64,000 nt of DNA from Ancylobacter polymorphus. GTDB lineage: Bacteria; Pseudomonadota; Alphaproteobacteria; Rhizobiales; Xanthobacteraceae. The translations under genes and the position numbers were made by a program. The stretch covers positions 124,001-188,000 of the forward strand of contig NZ_JAUSUI010000002.1 in the NCBI RefSeq assembly GCF_030813495.1. Reading direction: 5' to 3'. Positions 1 through 7,903 of the stretch are shown piece after piece. A model generated the notes under the pieces. That model was given only the letters and a program-made list of their open reading frames with translations, was not told the DNA's origin and searched no databases. Each line of letters opens with the position of its first letter. Position 1 is the first letter of the stretch.

Positions 1-1
1 C

Positions 2-295
2 AACAAGGGCTATCGTCCCGGCAAGGCCACCGGCAGCGGCTTCGCCAATAATGGCCGCGCCAACCAGGACAACCGTCTCTCGGTGAACGAGATGGGCTTC
101 CTCGGCTGGGGCAACAAGAAGGACGACACGATCCGCTTCGAGGGCGAGCCGGAGCGTGTAACGCTCACCGAGCCGCCGCCCGGCTACCAGACCCCCGCGC
201 CCGGCGCCAAATATGGCGTCGTCGCCGACCGTCCGGAAGACAAGGCGTGGAAGATGCCGAACTGGTTCGACCGTACCCAGAAGAACGGCAACTGA
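2..295 (+). CDS. C-terminal part of a hypothetical, possibly lipoprotein, gene
   Basis: An open frame enters from the left edge and ends in TGA, giving about 97 residues of a hydrophilic protein rich in Gly, Pro and Asn, with a stretch TEPPPGYQTPAPGAKYGV near residues 58-75 of the fragment. No catalytic motif or membrane segment is visible in this part. It lies 237 bp upstream of the M16 peptidase pair on the same strand. In related genomes a small lipoprotein of unknown function often precedes these peptidases (recollection, not checked). The N-terminus, and so any lipobox, is outside the window. I do not recognise the family with certainty; a DUF3035-like outer-membrane-associated protein is one possibility. 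Confidence 0.6.
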   Translation, partial: NKGYRPGKATGSGFANNGRANQDNRLSVNEMGFLGWGNKKDDTIRFEGEPERVTLTEPPPGYQTPAPGAKYGVVADRPEDKAWKMPNWFDRTQKNGN

Positions 296-532
296 CCGAT
301 CACGCCCGCCTGCCGGCGTGGCGTGCCCTTCCCGCGCCTGCCGGCGCGTCCGGAGAGCGCGTTCGCGGCGTGCCGCGCGCGGACCGGTTCCTCACTTCGC
401 GGTGAAGCCCGCCGGCGGCGCATCGCGCCGCGCCCGCTTCATCGCTACATTGCCTGCGCCTCCGCCCTGCGCCGCCCGAGAACGGGTGGCGCGCCCGTCT
501 CCTCCGGGCGGCCCGCCGAAACGGATGAAGCT

Positions 533-1939
533 GTGACTGGAAGACTCATGCCCGCTCTGATGCTGCTCGCCGGCGCCGCCGCCGGCCTTGCCACCGCTCC
601 CGCGCGCGCGGACGCCGCCGAGGTGGCGGAGTTCACCCTCGGCAACGGCATGCAGGTGGTGGTGGTGCCCGACCATCGCGCCCCGGTCGTCACCCATATG
701 GTGTGGTACCGGGTCGGCTCGGCCGACGAGCAGCCGGGCAAGTCCGGCATCGCCCATTTCCTCGAACATCTGATGTTCAAGGGCACGGACAAGCACCCGG
801 CGGGCGAGTTCTCGCAGGTGGTGGCCAAGCTCGGCGGGCAGGAAAACGCCTTCACCTCCCAGGACTACACCGCCTATTTCCAGCGAGTCGCCAAGCAGAA
901 CCTCGCCACCGTGATGGGCTTCGAGGCCGACCGCATGACCGGGCTGGTGCTGACCGACGAGGTGGTGCTGCCCGAACGCGACGTGGTGCTGGAAGAGCGG
1001 CGCATGCGCACCGACAACGACCCCGCCTCGCAGCTTTCCGAGGCGGCGCAGGCGGCGATGTTCGTCAACCACCCCTATGGCCACCCGATCATCGGCTGGG
1101 AAGACGAGATCAAGCAGCTGAACCGGCAGGACGCGCTGGATTTCTACCGCCGCTTCTACACCCCCAACAACGCCATCCTCGTGGTGGCGGGCGATGTCGA
1201 GCCGGAGGAGGTGAAGAAGCTGGCCGAGGAGACCTATGGCAAGGTCGCCCCGCGCGCCGAGACGGCGGCGCGTATCCGCCCGCAGGAACCGCCGCCGCGC
1301 GCCGAACGCCGGCTGGTGCTGGCGGATGGCCGTGTCGGCCAGCCGAGCCTCTCGCGCAGCTATCTCGTGCCCTCCTATCGCGGCGACCGCGATGAGAGCG
1401 TCACGCTCGACGTGCTCGCCCAGGTGCTGGGCGGCGGCTCCACCGGACGGCTCTACCGCTCGCTCGTGGTCGACAAGGGCGTCGCCGCCAGTGCCGGCGC
1501 CTGGTACCAGTCGACCGCGCTCGACGATACGCGTTTCGGCCTCTCGGTGACGCCGCGCCCCGAAGTGACGATGGAGGCGGTGGAAACCGCGCTCGACGAG
1601 ACCATCGCCGCGCTGGCCAAGGACGGGCCGGACGCGGCCGAGCTGGAGCGGGCGAAGACCCGGCTGGTGGCCGAGGCGATCTATGCCCAGGACAATCAGG
1701 CGACGCTGGCGCGCATCTATGGCGCCGCGCTGGCCACCGGTTCCACCGCGCAGGATGTGAAGATCTGGCCGGAACTGGTGAAGTCCGTCACCGCCGAACA
1801 GGTGCGCGACGCCGCCCGGCGCTGGCTGGTGCCCGCCCGCGCCGTGACCAGCCAGCTGCTGCAGGCCAAGCCCGCCCCCGCCGCCGCCCTGCCCGAGCCG
1901 GGCGCCGAACGGGCGAGCCCCGGGGAGGACCGTTCGTGA
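533..1939 (+). CDS. M16 family zinc metallopeptidase, catalytic subunit
   Basis: Encodes about 468 residues with a signal peptide (positive residue near the start, then a Leu/Ala-rich core ending in APARADA), so the mature protein is probably periplasmic. The inverted zinc motif HFLEH is at residues 75-79 and a Glu about 76 residues later (near 155, in LEERRMR) fits the third ligand, so this subunit should be active. The two-domain M16B architecture and length match mitochondrial-processing-peptidase-like bacterial proteins. The GTG start at 533 is preferred because it gives a basic n-region; ATG at 548 is the alternative. Its stop overlaps the next gene by 4 bases, and that gene encodes an inactive M16 partner. 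Likely role: degradation of peptides in the cell envelope. Confidence 0.9.
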   Translation: MTGRLMPALMLLAGAAAGLATAPARADAAEVAEFTLGNGMQVVVVPDHRAPVVTHMVWYRVGSADEQPGKSGIAHFLEHLMFKGTDKHPAGEFSQVVAKLGGQENAFTSQDYTAYFQRVAKQNLATVMGFEADRMTGLVLTDEVVLPERDVVLEERRMRTDNDPASQLSEAAQAAMFVNHPYGHPIIGWEDEIKQLNRQDALDFYRRFYTPNNAILVVAGDVEPEEVKKLAEETYGKVAPRAETAARIRPQEPPPRAERRLVLADGRVGQPSLSRSYLVPSYRGDRDESVTLDVLAQVLGGGSTGRLYRSLVVDKGVAASAGAWYQSTALDDTRFGLSVTPRPEVTMEAVETALDETIAALAKDGPDAAELERAKTRLVAEAIYAQDNQATLARIYGAALATGSTAQDVKIWPELVKSVTAEQVRDAARRWLVPARAVTSQLLQAKPAPAAALPEPGAERASPGEDRS

Positions 1940-3324
1940 CCGGCCGCGCCGCAGGCCGGCGCTCCCGCCTTCTCCGTTCCTTTTTCTCGCTTGCCGCGGC
2001 CACGCTCATGACCATCGCCCTCGTCCCCGCCTCACCCGCCCAGTCCGAAACGACGCGCATCCAGCGGGTGATCAGCCCGGGCGGCATCGAGGCGTGGCTG
2101 GTGCACGACACCACCCTGCCGCTGGTGGCGATGGAAATCGCCTTTCTCGGCGGCGCGGCGCAGGACCCGGCTTCAAAGCCCGGCGTCGCCAGCCTCACCT
2201 CCTCGCTGCTCGACGAGGGCGCGGGCGATCTCGATTCCCGCGCCTTCCAGGACCGGCTGGCGGAAAAGGCGATCGAACTGCGCTTCGACGCCTCGCGCGA
2301 CAGCCTCGGCGGCTCGCTGCGCACGCTGTCGGAGAATGTCGACGACGCTTTCGCGCTGATGGCGCTGGCGGTCAACGCCCCGCGCTTCGACGACGAGGCG
2401 GTGGAGCGCATCCGCCAGGGCCAGCTGGCGCAGCTGCGCCGGCGGCTGAACGATCCCTCCTCGCTGGCGAGTCTCGGCTGGTCGGCCGCGGCTTTCCCGA
2501 ACCATCCCTATGGCCGTCCGGTGGCCGGCACGCTGGCGAGCGTGCCCACCATCAGCCGCGACGACCTCAAGAGCTTCGTCGCCCGCAACCTCGCCCGCGA
2601 CAATCTCAAGATCGCGGTGGTCGGCGACATCACGGCGGAGAAGCTCGGCCCGGCGCTCGACGCCATGTTCGGCGCGCTGCCGGCCAAGGCCCAGCTGACC
2701 CCGGTGCCGGATGTGGAGCCGAAGGGCCTCGGCACCGATGTGGTGAAGACGCTGGCGGTGCCGCAGACCTCCATCGTCTTCGGCGGCATCGGCCTCAAGC
2801 GCGACGACCCGGATTTCATCCCCGCCTTCGTGCTCAACCATATTTTCGGCGGCTCGGCCTTTTCCTCCCGCCTGTTCAAGGAAGTGCGGGAAAAGCGCGG
2901 CCTCGCCTATTCCGTCTACAGCCACCTCGCCCCGCTCGACCATACGGCGCTGATCCTCGGCGGCACCGCCACCAAGAACGACCGGGCGGCCGAAAGCGCG
3001 GCGCTGATCCGGGCGGAATATGAGCGCCTGCTCACCGTGGGGCCGAGCGAGGAGGAGCTGGCGGACGCCAAGAGCTACCTCATCGGCTCCTTCGCGTTGC
3101 GCTTCGACAGCTCCGCCAAGGTCGCCTCGCAGCTGCTGCAGATCCAGATCGACAATCTCGGCATCGACTATATCGACATCCGCAACGAGCTGGTGGCGAA
3201 GGTGACGCTGGAGGATGTGAAGCGCGTGGCCGCGCGGCTGAACGCCCATCCCGCGCTGCTGTTCAGCCTGGTGGGCGAGCCGACGGGCCTCACCGCCACG
3301 CCCGCCGCCGGCAATGGCGGCTGA
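1936..3324 (+). CDS. M16 family peptidase-like protein, non-catalytic partner
   Basis: About 462 residues with an N-terminal signal peptide (Arg-rich start, hydrophobic core, SPAQSE cleavage region). The position that would carry HxxEH holds a stretch ending in SSLLDEGAG with no His pair, so it cannot bind the catalytic zinc. The C-terminal Arg/Tyr substrate-binding signature is kept (KEVREKRGLAYSVYSHL). Such inactive subunits form heterodimers with an HxxEH-bearing subunit, which is exactly the gene upstream; the GTGA start/stop overlap implies translational coupling and near-equal output. The GTG start at 1936 is fixed by this overlap. Confidence 0.9.
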   Translation: MTGRAAGRRSRLLRSFFSLAAATLMTIALVPASPAQSETTRIQRVISPGGIEAWLVHDTTLPLVAMEIAFLGGAAQDPASKPGVASLTSSLLDEGAGDLDSRAFQDRLAEKAIELRFDASRDSLGGSLRTLSENVDDAFALMALAVNAPRFDDEAVERIRQGQLAQLRRRLNDPSSLASLGWSAAAFPNHPYGRPVAGTLASVPTISRDDLKSFVARNLARDNLKIAVVGDITAEKLGPALDAMFGALPAKAQLTPVPDVEPKGLGTDVVKTLAVPQTSIVFGGIGLKRDDPDFIPAFVLNHIFGGSAFSSRLFKEVREKRGLAYSVYSHLAPLDHTALILGGTATKNDRAAESAALIRAEYERLLTVGPSEEELADAKSYLIGSFALRFDSSAKVASQLLQIQIDNLGIDYIDIRNELVAKVTLEDVKRVAARLNAHPALLFSLVGEPTGLTATPAAGNGG

Positions 3325-3369
3325 ACCCGCCGCGCCCCACGGGCGACAGGCGGAAGCGAAGGCTTGACG

Positions 3370-3404
3370 CCACCGCCACAGGACAGGTTTCCTGTGCGCG
3401 GTGG
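3370..3404. repeat. Imperfect hairpin after the M16 operon
   Basis: CCACCGC at 3370-3376 pairs with GCGGTGG at 3398-3404, and ACAGGA at 3378-3383 pairs with TCCTGT at 3390-3395, giving a two-part stem around a small loop. It starts 46 bp after the second M16 gene and lacks a T-run, so it may be a 3' processing or pausing hairpin rather than an intrinsic terminator. Confidence 0.5.
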
Positions 3405-3511
3405 CCTGCTATAAGAGCGTCCAGTAAAGCGGATCCAGGATCACCGGCCGGCCGGCGCTTCGGGGGAAGGCGCCACGGCTCATCCAGCCCGGGACGGCGG
3501 GGAGTATGCGT

Positions 3512-4573
3512 ATGGGTATCGGGGACGTGCGAAACCGGCCGTTCGGCCAGGCGGGACGCAGAGGAATGCTGAGGGGGCGCGCGCCGGCATGGCTGGCCGT
3601 TCCCGCGCTCGCCTTGCTGCTGGCGGGCTGCGCCGGCGCCGGCATTGGCGGCGGCAACGGCAATGAAGGGCCGATGGGCGCCGGAGATGCCGGCGACCAG
3701 GGTTTCCTCGGCTCCAGCATGCAGACCACCACCGTCTCGCCCACCGCCGCCGGTGGCGGCACCAGCGGCGCGGGCACGGCCGCGGTGACCCCCGGCGCGC
3801 CGGATGCGTCCGAGTTCACCTGCCCGCCGATCCAGGTGCGGACCGGCGCGGCGGCCTGGCAGGTGACGGAGCCTTCCGATGGCGGCGTGCGCTATCAGGC
3901 GACGCTCGGCCAGTTCTCCCGCGAATGCCGTTTCTCCGCCCCCGACATGACCATGCGCATCGGCATTCAGGGCCGCGTCCTGCTCGGCCCCAAGGGCGGG
4001 CCGGGCAAGCTCACCGTGCCGATCCGCCTCGCCGTGGTGGAAGAAGGCCCGGCGCCGAAATCGGTGTGGACCAAGTTCTATTCGGTGCCGGTGGAAGTCG
4101 GCGCGGGCGTGATGCAGGTCGATTTCGGCCTCGTCGCCGACGACGTGACCTTCCCCCGCCCGTCGCCCGGCGCGTCCGAGAGTTATGTCGTCTATGTCGG
4201 CTTCGACCCGCAGGGCAAGGAGGAGAAGCCGACCCGCGCCCGCCCGGCAGCGCCGCGCACCCAGCCGCAGGCGCAGCAGGCGCCGCGCCAGACCCCGGCG
4301 GCGGCCCGTCCCGCCCCGGTGGTGACGCCCGCGCCTACCGCGACGCCGCGCCAGACCTCCCCGGCCGTGGTGCCGGCGGCCAGCGCCGCGCCGCGCACCG
4401 CCCCGGCGGCCCCGAGCACCGCGGTGCAGAGCGCGCCCGCCACGCCGGCACCGGCCGCCACCGCACCCGCCGCGACCGCACCAGCGGCCACGGCCCCCGC
4501 GCCCGCCCCGGACAACAGCCAGACCCAGTGGATCGGCGCGCCCGCGCCTTCGACCGGCGGCTTCTCGCAATAG
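3512..4573 (+). CDS. Lipoprotein of unknown function with Pro/Ala-rich C-terminal tail
   Basis: Encodes about 353 residues. A type II signal sequence ends in the lipobox LLAGC, so it is probably lipid-anchored and exported. A Gly/Thr/Ala-rich linker follows, then a compact globular region (about residues 100-225) containing two Cys, and finally about 110 residues of Pro/Ala/Thr-rich sequence with PAATAPAATAP-type repeats ending in STGGFSQ. ATG at 3512 has a GGGGAG element at suitable spacing; ATG at 3506 and ATG at 3566 are in the same frame. It stands alone between the M16 pair and a convergent DUF3422 gene. I do not recognise the globular domain. The low-complexity tail could span the periplasm or bind peptidoglycan, which is inference only. 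Confidence 0.75.
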   Translation: MGIGDVRNRPFGQAGRRGMLRGRAPAWLAVPALALLLAGCAGAGIGGGNGNEGPMGAGDAGDQGFLGSSMQTTTVSPTAAGGGTSGAGTAAVTPGAPDASEFTCPPIQVRTGAAAWQVTEPSDGGVRYQATLGQFSRECRFSAPDMTMRIGIQGRVLLGPKGGPGKLTVPIRLAVVEEGPAPKSVWTKFYSVPVEVGAGVMQVDFGLVADDVTFPRPSPGASESYVVYVGFDPQGKEEKPTRARPAAPRTQPQAQQAPRQTPAAARPAPVVTPAPTATPRQTSPAVVPAASAAPRTAPAAPSTAVQSAPATPAPAATAPAATAPAATAPAPAPDNSQTQWIGAPAPSTGGFSQ

Positions 4574-4594
4574 AAGCCCGCCCCGGCCGACAGC

Positions 4595-4622
4595 AAAAAG
4601 CCCCGGGAGACCGGGGCTTTTT
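4595..4622. terminator. Bidirectional intrinsic terminator
   Basis: AAAAAGCCCCGG at 4595-4606, a GAGA loop and CCGGGGCTTTTT at 4611-4622 form a strong GC stem with an A-run on one side and a T-run on the other. It lies between two convergent genes, the lipoprotein gene ending at 4573 and the DUF3422 gene ending at 4670, and can serve both. Confidence 0.92.
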
Positions 4623-4669
4623 CGTGAGAAACGGCGGATGAGCCGGGGGCAGGGAGGCGCCCCCTTGGC

Positions 4670-5992
4670 CTACTCGGCATGGCCGCGACGGATGCGGCGG
4701 ACCACCGTCCAGATCACCAGCACCACGATGGGCACGGCGATGGCGGTGGCGGTGCCGACATCGTAATGCAGCCCGGCTTCCTCGGCGCGGGCGTGCAGCC
4801 CTTCCAGCGCGTAGTGCAGCAGGCTGATGACGTAATAGGAGATGGCGGCGACGGACAGCCCTTCGACCGTCTGCTGCAGGCGCAGCTGCATGCGCGCGCG
4901 CTTGTTCATGCTCTGCAGCAGGTTGCGGTTCTGCTGTTCCAGCTCGACATCGACGCGGGTGCGCAGCAGATTGGCGGCGCTGGTGAGCTTGACCGACAGG
5001 TTCGCCTGGCGCTGCTCGATCGCCTGGCAGGTGCGCATGGCCGGCTGCAGCCGGCGCAGCAGGAATTGCTGCCAGGTGGGATAGCCGGAAATCGGCCGCT
5101 CGCCGATGGTGCGCAGGCGCGAATTGACGATTTCCTCATAGGCGCGGGTGGCACCGAAGCGGAACAGCGAGGCGGCGGCGTCCGCTTCCAATTGGGCGGC
5201 GAGGCCGGTCAGCGCGTCGAGCAGCTTGTGATTGGCGGCGAGACCCTCGCTCTGGCGCATCTGCTCGGTGAGGCTGGAAAGCTCCTGCTCGCTATGCGCC
5301 ACGGTAGGGGCGAGGCGCTGCGCCTCCGGCAGGCCGAGCAGGGCCAGCGTGCGGTAGGTCTCGATTTCCAGCACGCGCTGCACCAGCGCGCCGGCGGCGT
5401 CGTCGGTCATGCCGCGATCGCGCACCAGAATGCGCACGAAGCCGGACGGGTCGGGCTGGAAATCGGTGGCGATCTCGGCGAAGCCGTCCTCGACATCCGA
5501 GCGGGCGAGGCTGGTGCGGTCGAACAGCCGGTCGAGCGGCAGCGCGTCCGCCGTGTCGGTGACGAGGTGGAGGTCCACCGCCACCAGCAGCGGCCCCGGC
5601 TGCGGCAGCTGGGTGAGCACGTCGGTGAGGCTGGCGGCGGAGGGCTGGAAGGGCAGGCCGCCCTCGACCACATCCTCGGCCGGCAGTTCCCAGGTATAGG
5701 TGGTGAATTCGGCGTGGCGCTCCCAGCGCACGACGAAGCGGCCAAAGGCGACGCGGTGCTGCTTGGCCTCGCGGTCCGGCGCCGGCTGCCCGCGCGCCAT
5801 GCACAGGCCGGCGAAGGCGGCGCGGTCGGCCACCGCCTGGGCGCGGTCGACGAGAAAGGCGACGTGCAGGATGCGCGCGGGCGTCGATACCGCCACGAAG
5901 GGGCGGGCGTGCAGTTCCGCCATCACGGGCGCGCGCAGCGGATGGTCGTAAAAGGCCTTGCCGGCCGCCCGGGCCGTCGCGTTCGTCGTCAC
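4670..5992 (-). CDS. DUF3422 family membrane-anchored protein
   Basis: About 440 residues. The N-terminal part (HPLRAPVMAELHARPF) is typical of DUF3422, a family of unknown function. A long helical, Gln/Glu/Arg-rich segment precedes two C-terminal membrane segments near residues 380-397 and 412-432, with a short basic tail. This layout, a large soluble helical domain followed by two helices, superficially recalls CorA-type channels, but no GMN motif is present and no transport role should be assumed. The GTG start at 5992 has AAGGAG nine bases upstream; a GTG six codons further up is possible. It is convergent with the lipoprotein gene and divergent from the exported hydrolase gene. Confidence 0.85.
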   Translation of the reverse strand: MTTNATARAAGKAFYDHPLRAPVMAELHARPFVAVSTPARILHVAFLVDRAQAVADRAAFAGLCMARGQPAPDREAKQHRVAFGRFVVRWERHAEFTTYTWELPAEDVVEGGLPFQPSAASLTDVLTQLPQPGPLLVAVDLHLVTDTADALPLDRLFDRTSLARSDVEDGFAEIATDFQPDPSGFVRILVRDRGMTDDAAGALVQRVLEIETYRTLALLGLPEAQRLAPTVAHSEQELSSLTEQMRQSEGLAANHKLLDALTGLAAQLEADAAASLFRFGATRAYEEIVNSRLRTIGERPISGYPTWQQFLLRRLQPAMRTCQAIEQRQANLSVKLTSAANLLRTRVDVELEQQNRNLLQSMNKRARMQLRLQQTVEGLSVAAISYYVISLLHYALEGLHARAEEAGLHYDVGTATAIAVPIVVLVIWTVVRRIRRGHAE

Positions 5993-6171
5993 CGAAGCTC
6001 GCTCCTTCACCTCCCCAGCCTCGTACCGTCGCGCCGGGGAACTCCGCGCATTCCAGTGGGTTGCATGCTCGCGGCGCGCTGGCAAGGGGGCCATGGCGGA
6101 TGCGGTGCCGCGCCGCGCCGCGGCGCGCCCCTTGCCCAAGCGGGAGGTACTGTTGCGTCCCTGCATCAGGC

Positions 6172-6199
6172 TTGCGGCAAAGCGGGGCGGTTCTAGAAT
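6172..6199 (+). promoter_or_regulatory. Candidate sigma-70 promoter of the exported hydrolase gene
   Basis: TTGCGG at 6172-6177 and TAGAAT at 6194-6199 are separated by 16 bp, about 60 bp upstream of the likely ATG at 6261. Found by eye only. Confidence 0.45.
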
Positions 6200-6260
6200 C
6201 CATTTGCAAGGGTCAGGGCCCCAGAGCATGAAGACAGACGGTGTTTTCGGGATGTGTGAC

Positions 6261-7118
6261 ATGAAGTTCTCGCGGGTCTGGGCCGGCTGGCTCGCCATCG
6301 TTGCCGTTCTTGCCGTCGCCCTGGCCGTTCCGGCCCCGGCCCAGGCGCAGTCCAAGCCCAACACGAACCAGCCCCGGGTCTATCTGCTGCGCGGGCTCGC
6401 CAATATCTTCTCGCTCGGCATGGACGACCTCGCCGCCAAGATGCGGGCGCGCGGGATCGACGCCAGCGTGCATTCCTATGCCGATCTCGACACGCTGACC
6501 CGTTACGCCATCGAGCAGGCGACGGTGGGCAAGCGCCGGCCGACGCCGGTCATCATCATCGGCCATTCGCTCGGCGCCGATGCCGCCGTCACCATGGGCA
6601 ACCGGGTGAGCGAGGCCGGCGTGCCGGTGCCGCTGGTGGTCACCTTCGATCCGGTGACGCCGATGACCGCCTCGCCCAAGATCGGCAAGGTGGTGAATTA
6701 TTACCAGGCCGGTGGCTCGGGCAAGCCGGTGGCCGGGCGCCAGGTCGAGAACATCGACCTCACCGGCGCCGGCGCGCTGAGCCATTTCAACATCGAGAAG
6801 GCGCCGGAGCTGCACAACAAGGTCATGGGCATGATCCAGCGCCCGGCCCGCCCGCGCGCCGTGGCCGCCACGCCGAAGCCGAAGCCGGTCGACGCGCCGG
6901 CCGATGCCGCCGCCACGCCAGCGGCGACGCCCGCCGCTCTCCCGGCCGCGAGCCCGTCCGCCACCCCGGCGGCGACCCCCGCCGTGGCGCCGGCGACGCC
7001 GCCGGCCGCCACGCCCGCGACCCAGAGCGGCGCCGCCGCCCCGCTGGCGGGCGCCGAGACCGCCTCCGCCCCCAGCGCCGTGCCGACGGCGCCGGCCGGG
7101 ACCGGCACGTCGAACTGA
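6261..7118 (+). CDS. Exported alpha/beta-hydrolase-like protein with Ala/Pro-rich tail
   Basis: About 285 residues. Residues 1-30 form a clear signal peptide ending in PAPAQAQ, so the enzyme is secreted to the periplasm or cell surface. The nucleophile elbow GHSLG is at residues 101-105 with Ser103 as presumed nucleophile, and an HFNIEK segment near residue 175 may carry the catalytic His. The core resembles small lipase/thioesterase-like folds of unknown substrate. The last 80 residues are Ala/Pro/Thr repeats (TPAATPA type), like the tail of the lipoprotein at 3.5-4.6 kb. ATG at 6228 and 6252 are in frame upstream; 6261 is preferred because it gives a standard signal peptide. It appears to be monocistronic. 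Confidence 0.75.
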   Translation: MKFSRVWAGWLAIVAVLAVALAVPAPAQAQSKPNTNQPRVYLLRGLANIFSLGMDDLAAKMRARGIDASVHSYADLDTLTRYAIEQATVGKRRPTPVIIIGHSLGADAAVTMGNRVSEAGVPVPLVVTFDPVTPMTASPKIGKVVNYYQAGGSGKPVAGRQVENIDLTGAGALSHFNIEKAPELHNKVMGMIQRPARPRAVAATPKPKPVDAPADAAATPAATPAALPAASPSATPAATPAVAPATPPAATPATQSGAAAPLAGAETASAPSAVPTAPAGTGTSN

Positions 7119-7151
7119 CAGCGGTCGCACGCAGGTTCTGTACGCATCAAG

Positions 7152-7183
7152 ACGGCGCGGGCCCGCAAGGCCGTCCGCGCCGT
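7152..7183. terminator. GC-rich hairpin between convergent genes
   Basis: ACGGCGCGG at 7152-7160 pairs with CCGCGCCGT at 7175-7183. It sits between the 3' ends of the exported hydrolase gene and the convergent small gene ending at 7203. No strong T-run follows, so the terminator assignment rests on position and stem strength. Confidence 0.4.
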
Positions 7184-7202
7184 TGTCGTTCATGAGGCGA
7201 TC

Positions 7203-7622
7203 TCAGGCCGGCTCCACCGAGAACACGACGAAGGTGTGCAACTCGCCCTCCTCGTCGCGCAGCGAGACATATTCGCCCGGCACGAAGGCGTGGTCGCCGA
7301 AGCGATAGCCGGTCTCGTCATCCTCGCTGGCATCCGCCTCATAGTCGAACACCCAGCTCGATCCTCCCGCGCCGCCGGCGCGATGCACCAGCCGCCCATG
7401 TTCCGGCGCCTCATTCGCCCAGAAGCGGGTGACGGTGCAGGCGGCGCGCTGGCCCTTCCAGGCCTCGGCGTCGATGCGGCCCGTGCCGTCCAACGGCGCA
7501 ACGAATTCGTAGCCATGGCGGGCGCTGCCCTCGGGAAACTCTTTCGAGCGGGCGAGATGCAGGCGGATGCGGCTGAGCGCTCCGGCGTCGGCGTCCTCCG
7601 GGCGGGCGGTGAGCTCGTTCAT
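7203..7622 (-). CDS. Conserved hypothetical protein
   Basis: Encodes 139 residues of an acidic soluble protein, with no signal peptide or membrane segment. It contains Trp/Tyr-rich beta-type segments (SSWVFDYEADAS, HAFVPGEYVSLRDEEGEL, HTFVVFSV) that suggest a small beta-barrel or sandwich fold. The ATG at 7622 has AGGGAGA six bases upstream, a strong ribosome-binding site that supports a real gene. It is transcribed away from the glycolate oxidase operon. I do not recognise the family and assign no function. Confidence 0.75.
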   Translation of the reverse strand: MNELTARPEDADAGALSRIRLHLARSKEFPEGSARHGYEFVAPLDGTGRIDAEAWKGQRAACTVTRFWANEAPEHGRLVHRAGGAGGSSWVFDYEADASEDDETGYRFGDHAFVPGEYVSLRDEEGELHTFVVFSVEPA

Positions 7623-7778
7623 GCGCGTCTCCCTTTGTGCGGCGGCCGGCATGGGGCGCGGCCGGCCGATGGTATCCTTGGGCACTGGCCTTACCCAGTG
7701 GAGGTGCGCAGCGCCTTGATCGCGCGCAAGGGGGCGTGCGCCGATACCGAAGCCGAGGGTCGGACACGACATATTCAT

Positions 7779-7804
7779 CCTTGGTCTAGTTTTTTTACCA
7801 TAGG
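7779..7804. promoter_or_regulatory. Candidate operator dyad upstream of the glc operon
   Basis: CCTTGGT at 7779-7785 faces ACCATAGG at 7797-7804, an inverted repeat with one extra T, separated by a T-rich centre. TGGT/ACCA half-sites are used by FadR-type GntR regulators such as GlcC, but their usual spacing is much shorter, so this is a weak call. It lies 100 bp before glcD. Confidence 0.3.
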
Positions 7805-7903
7805 AAGCTGACGCGCTTTTCCCTAGAATGGCTCGAAAGCGAAAAGGCTTTGCGCGGTCCTGCGGCCGCCCGGGCCGCACAAGACGCATCAGGGAGGAGT
7901 GCC

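Noticed and set aside
323-532. Earlier start for the first M16 gene
   Set aside because: The extra residues are Arg/Pro-rich, lack homologous character and would hide the signal peptide that begins near 533.
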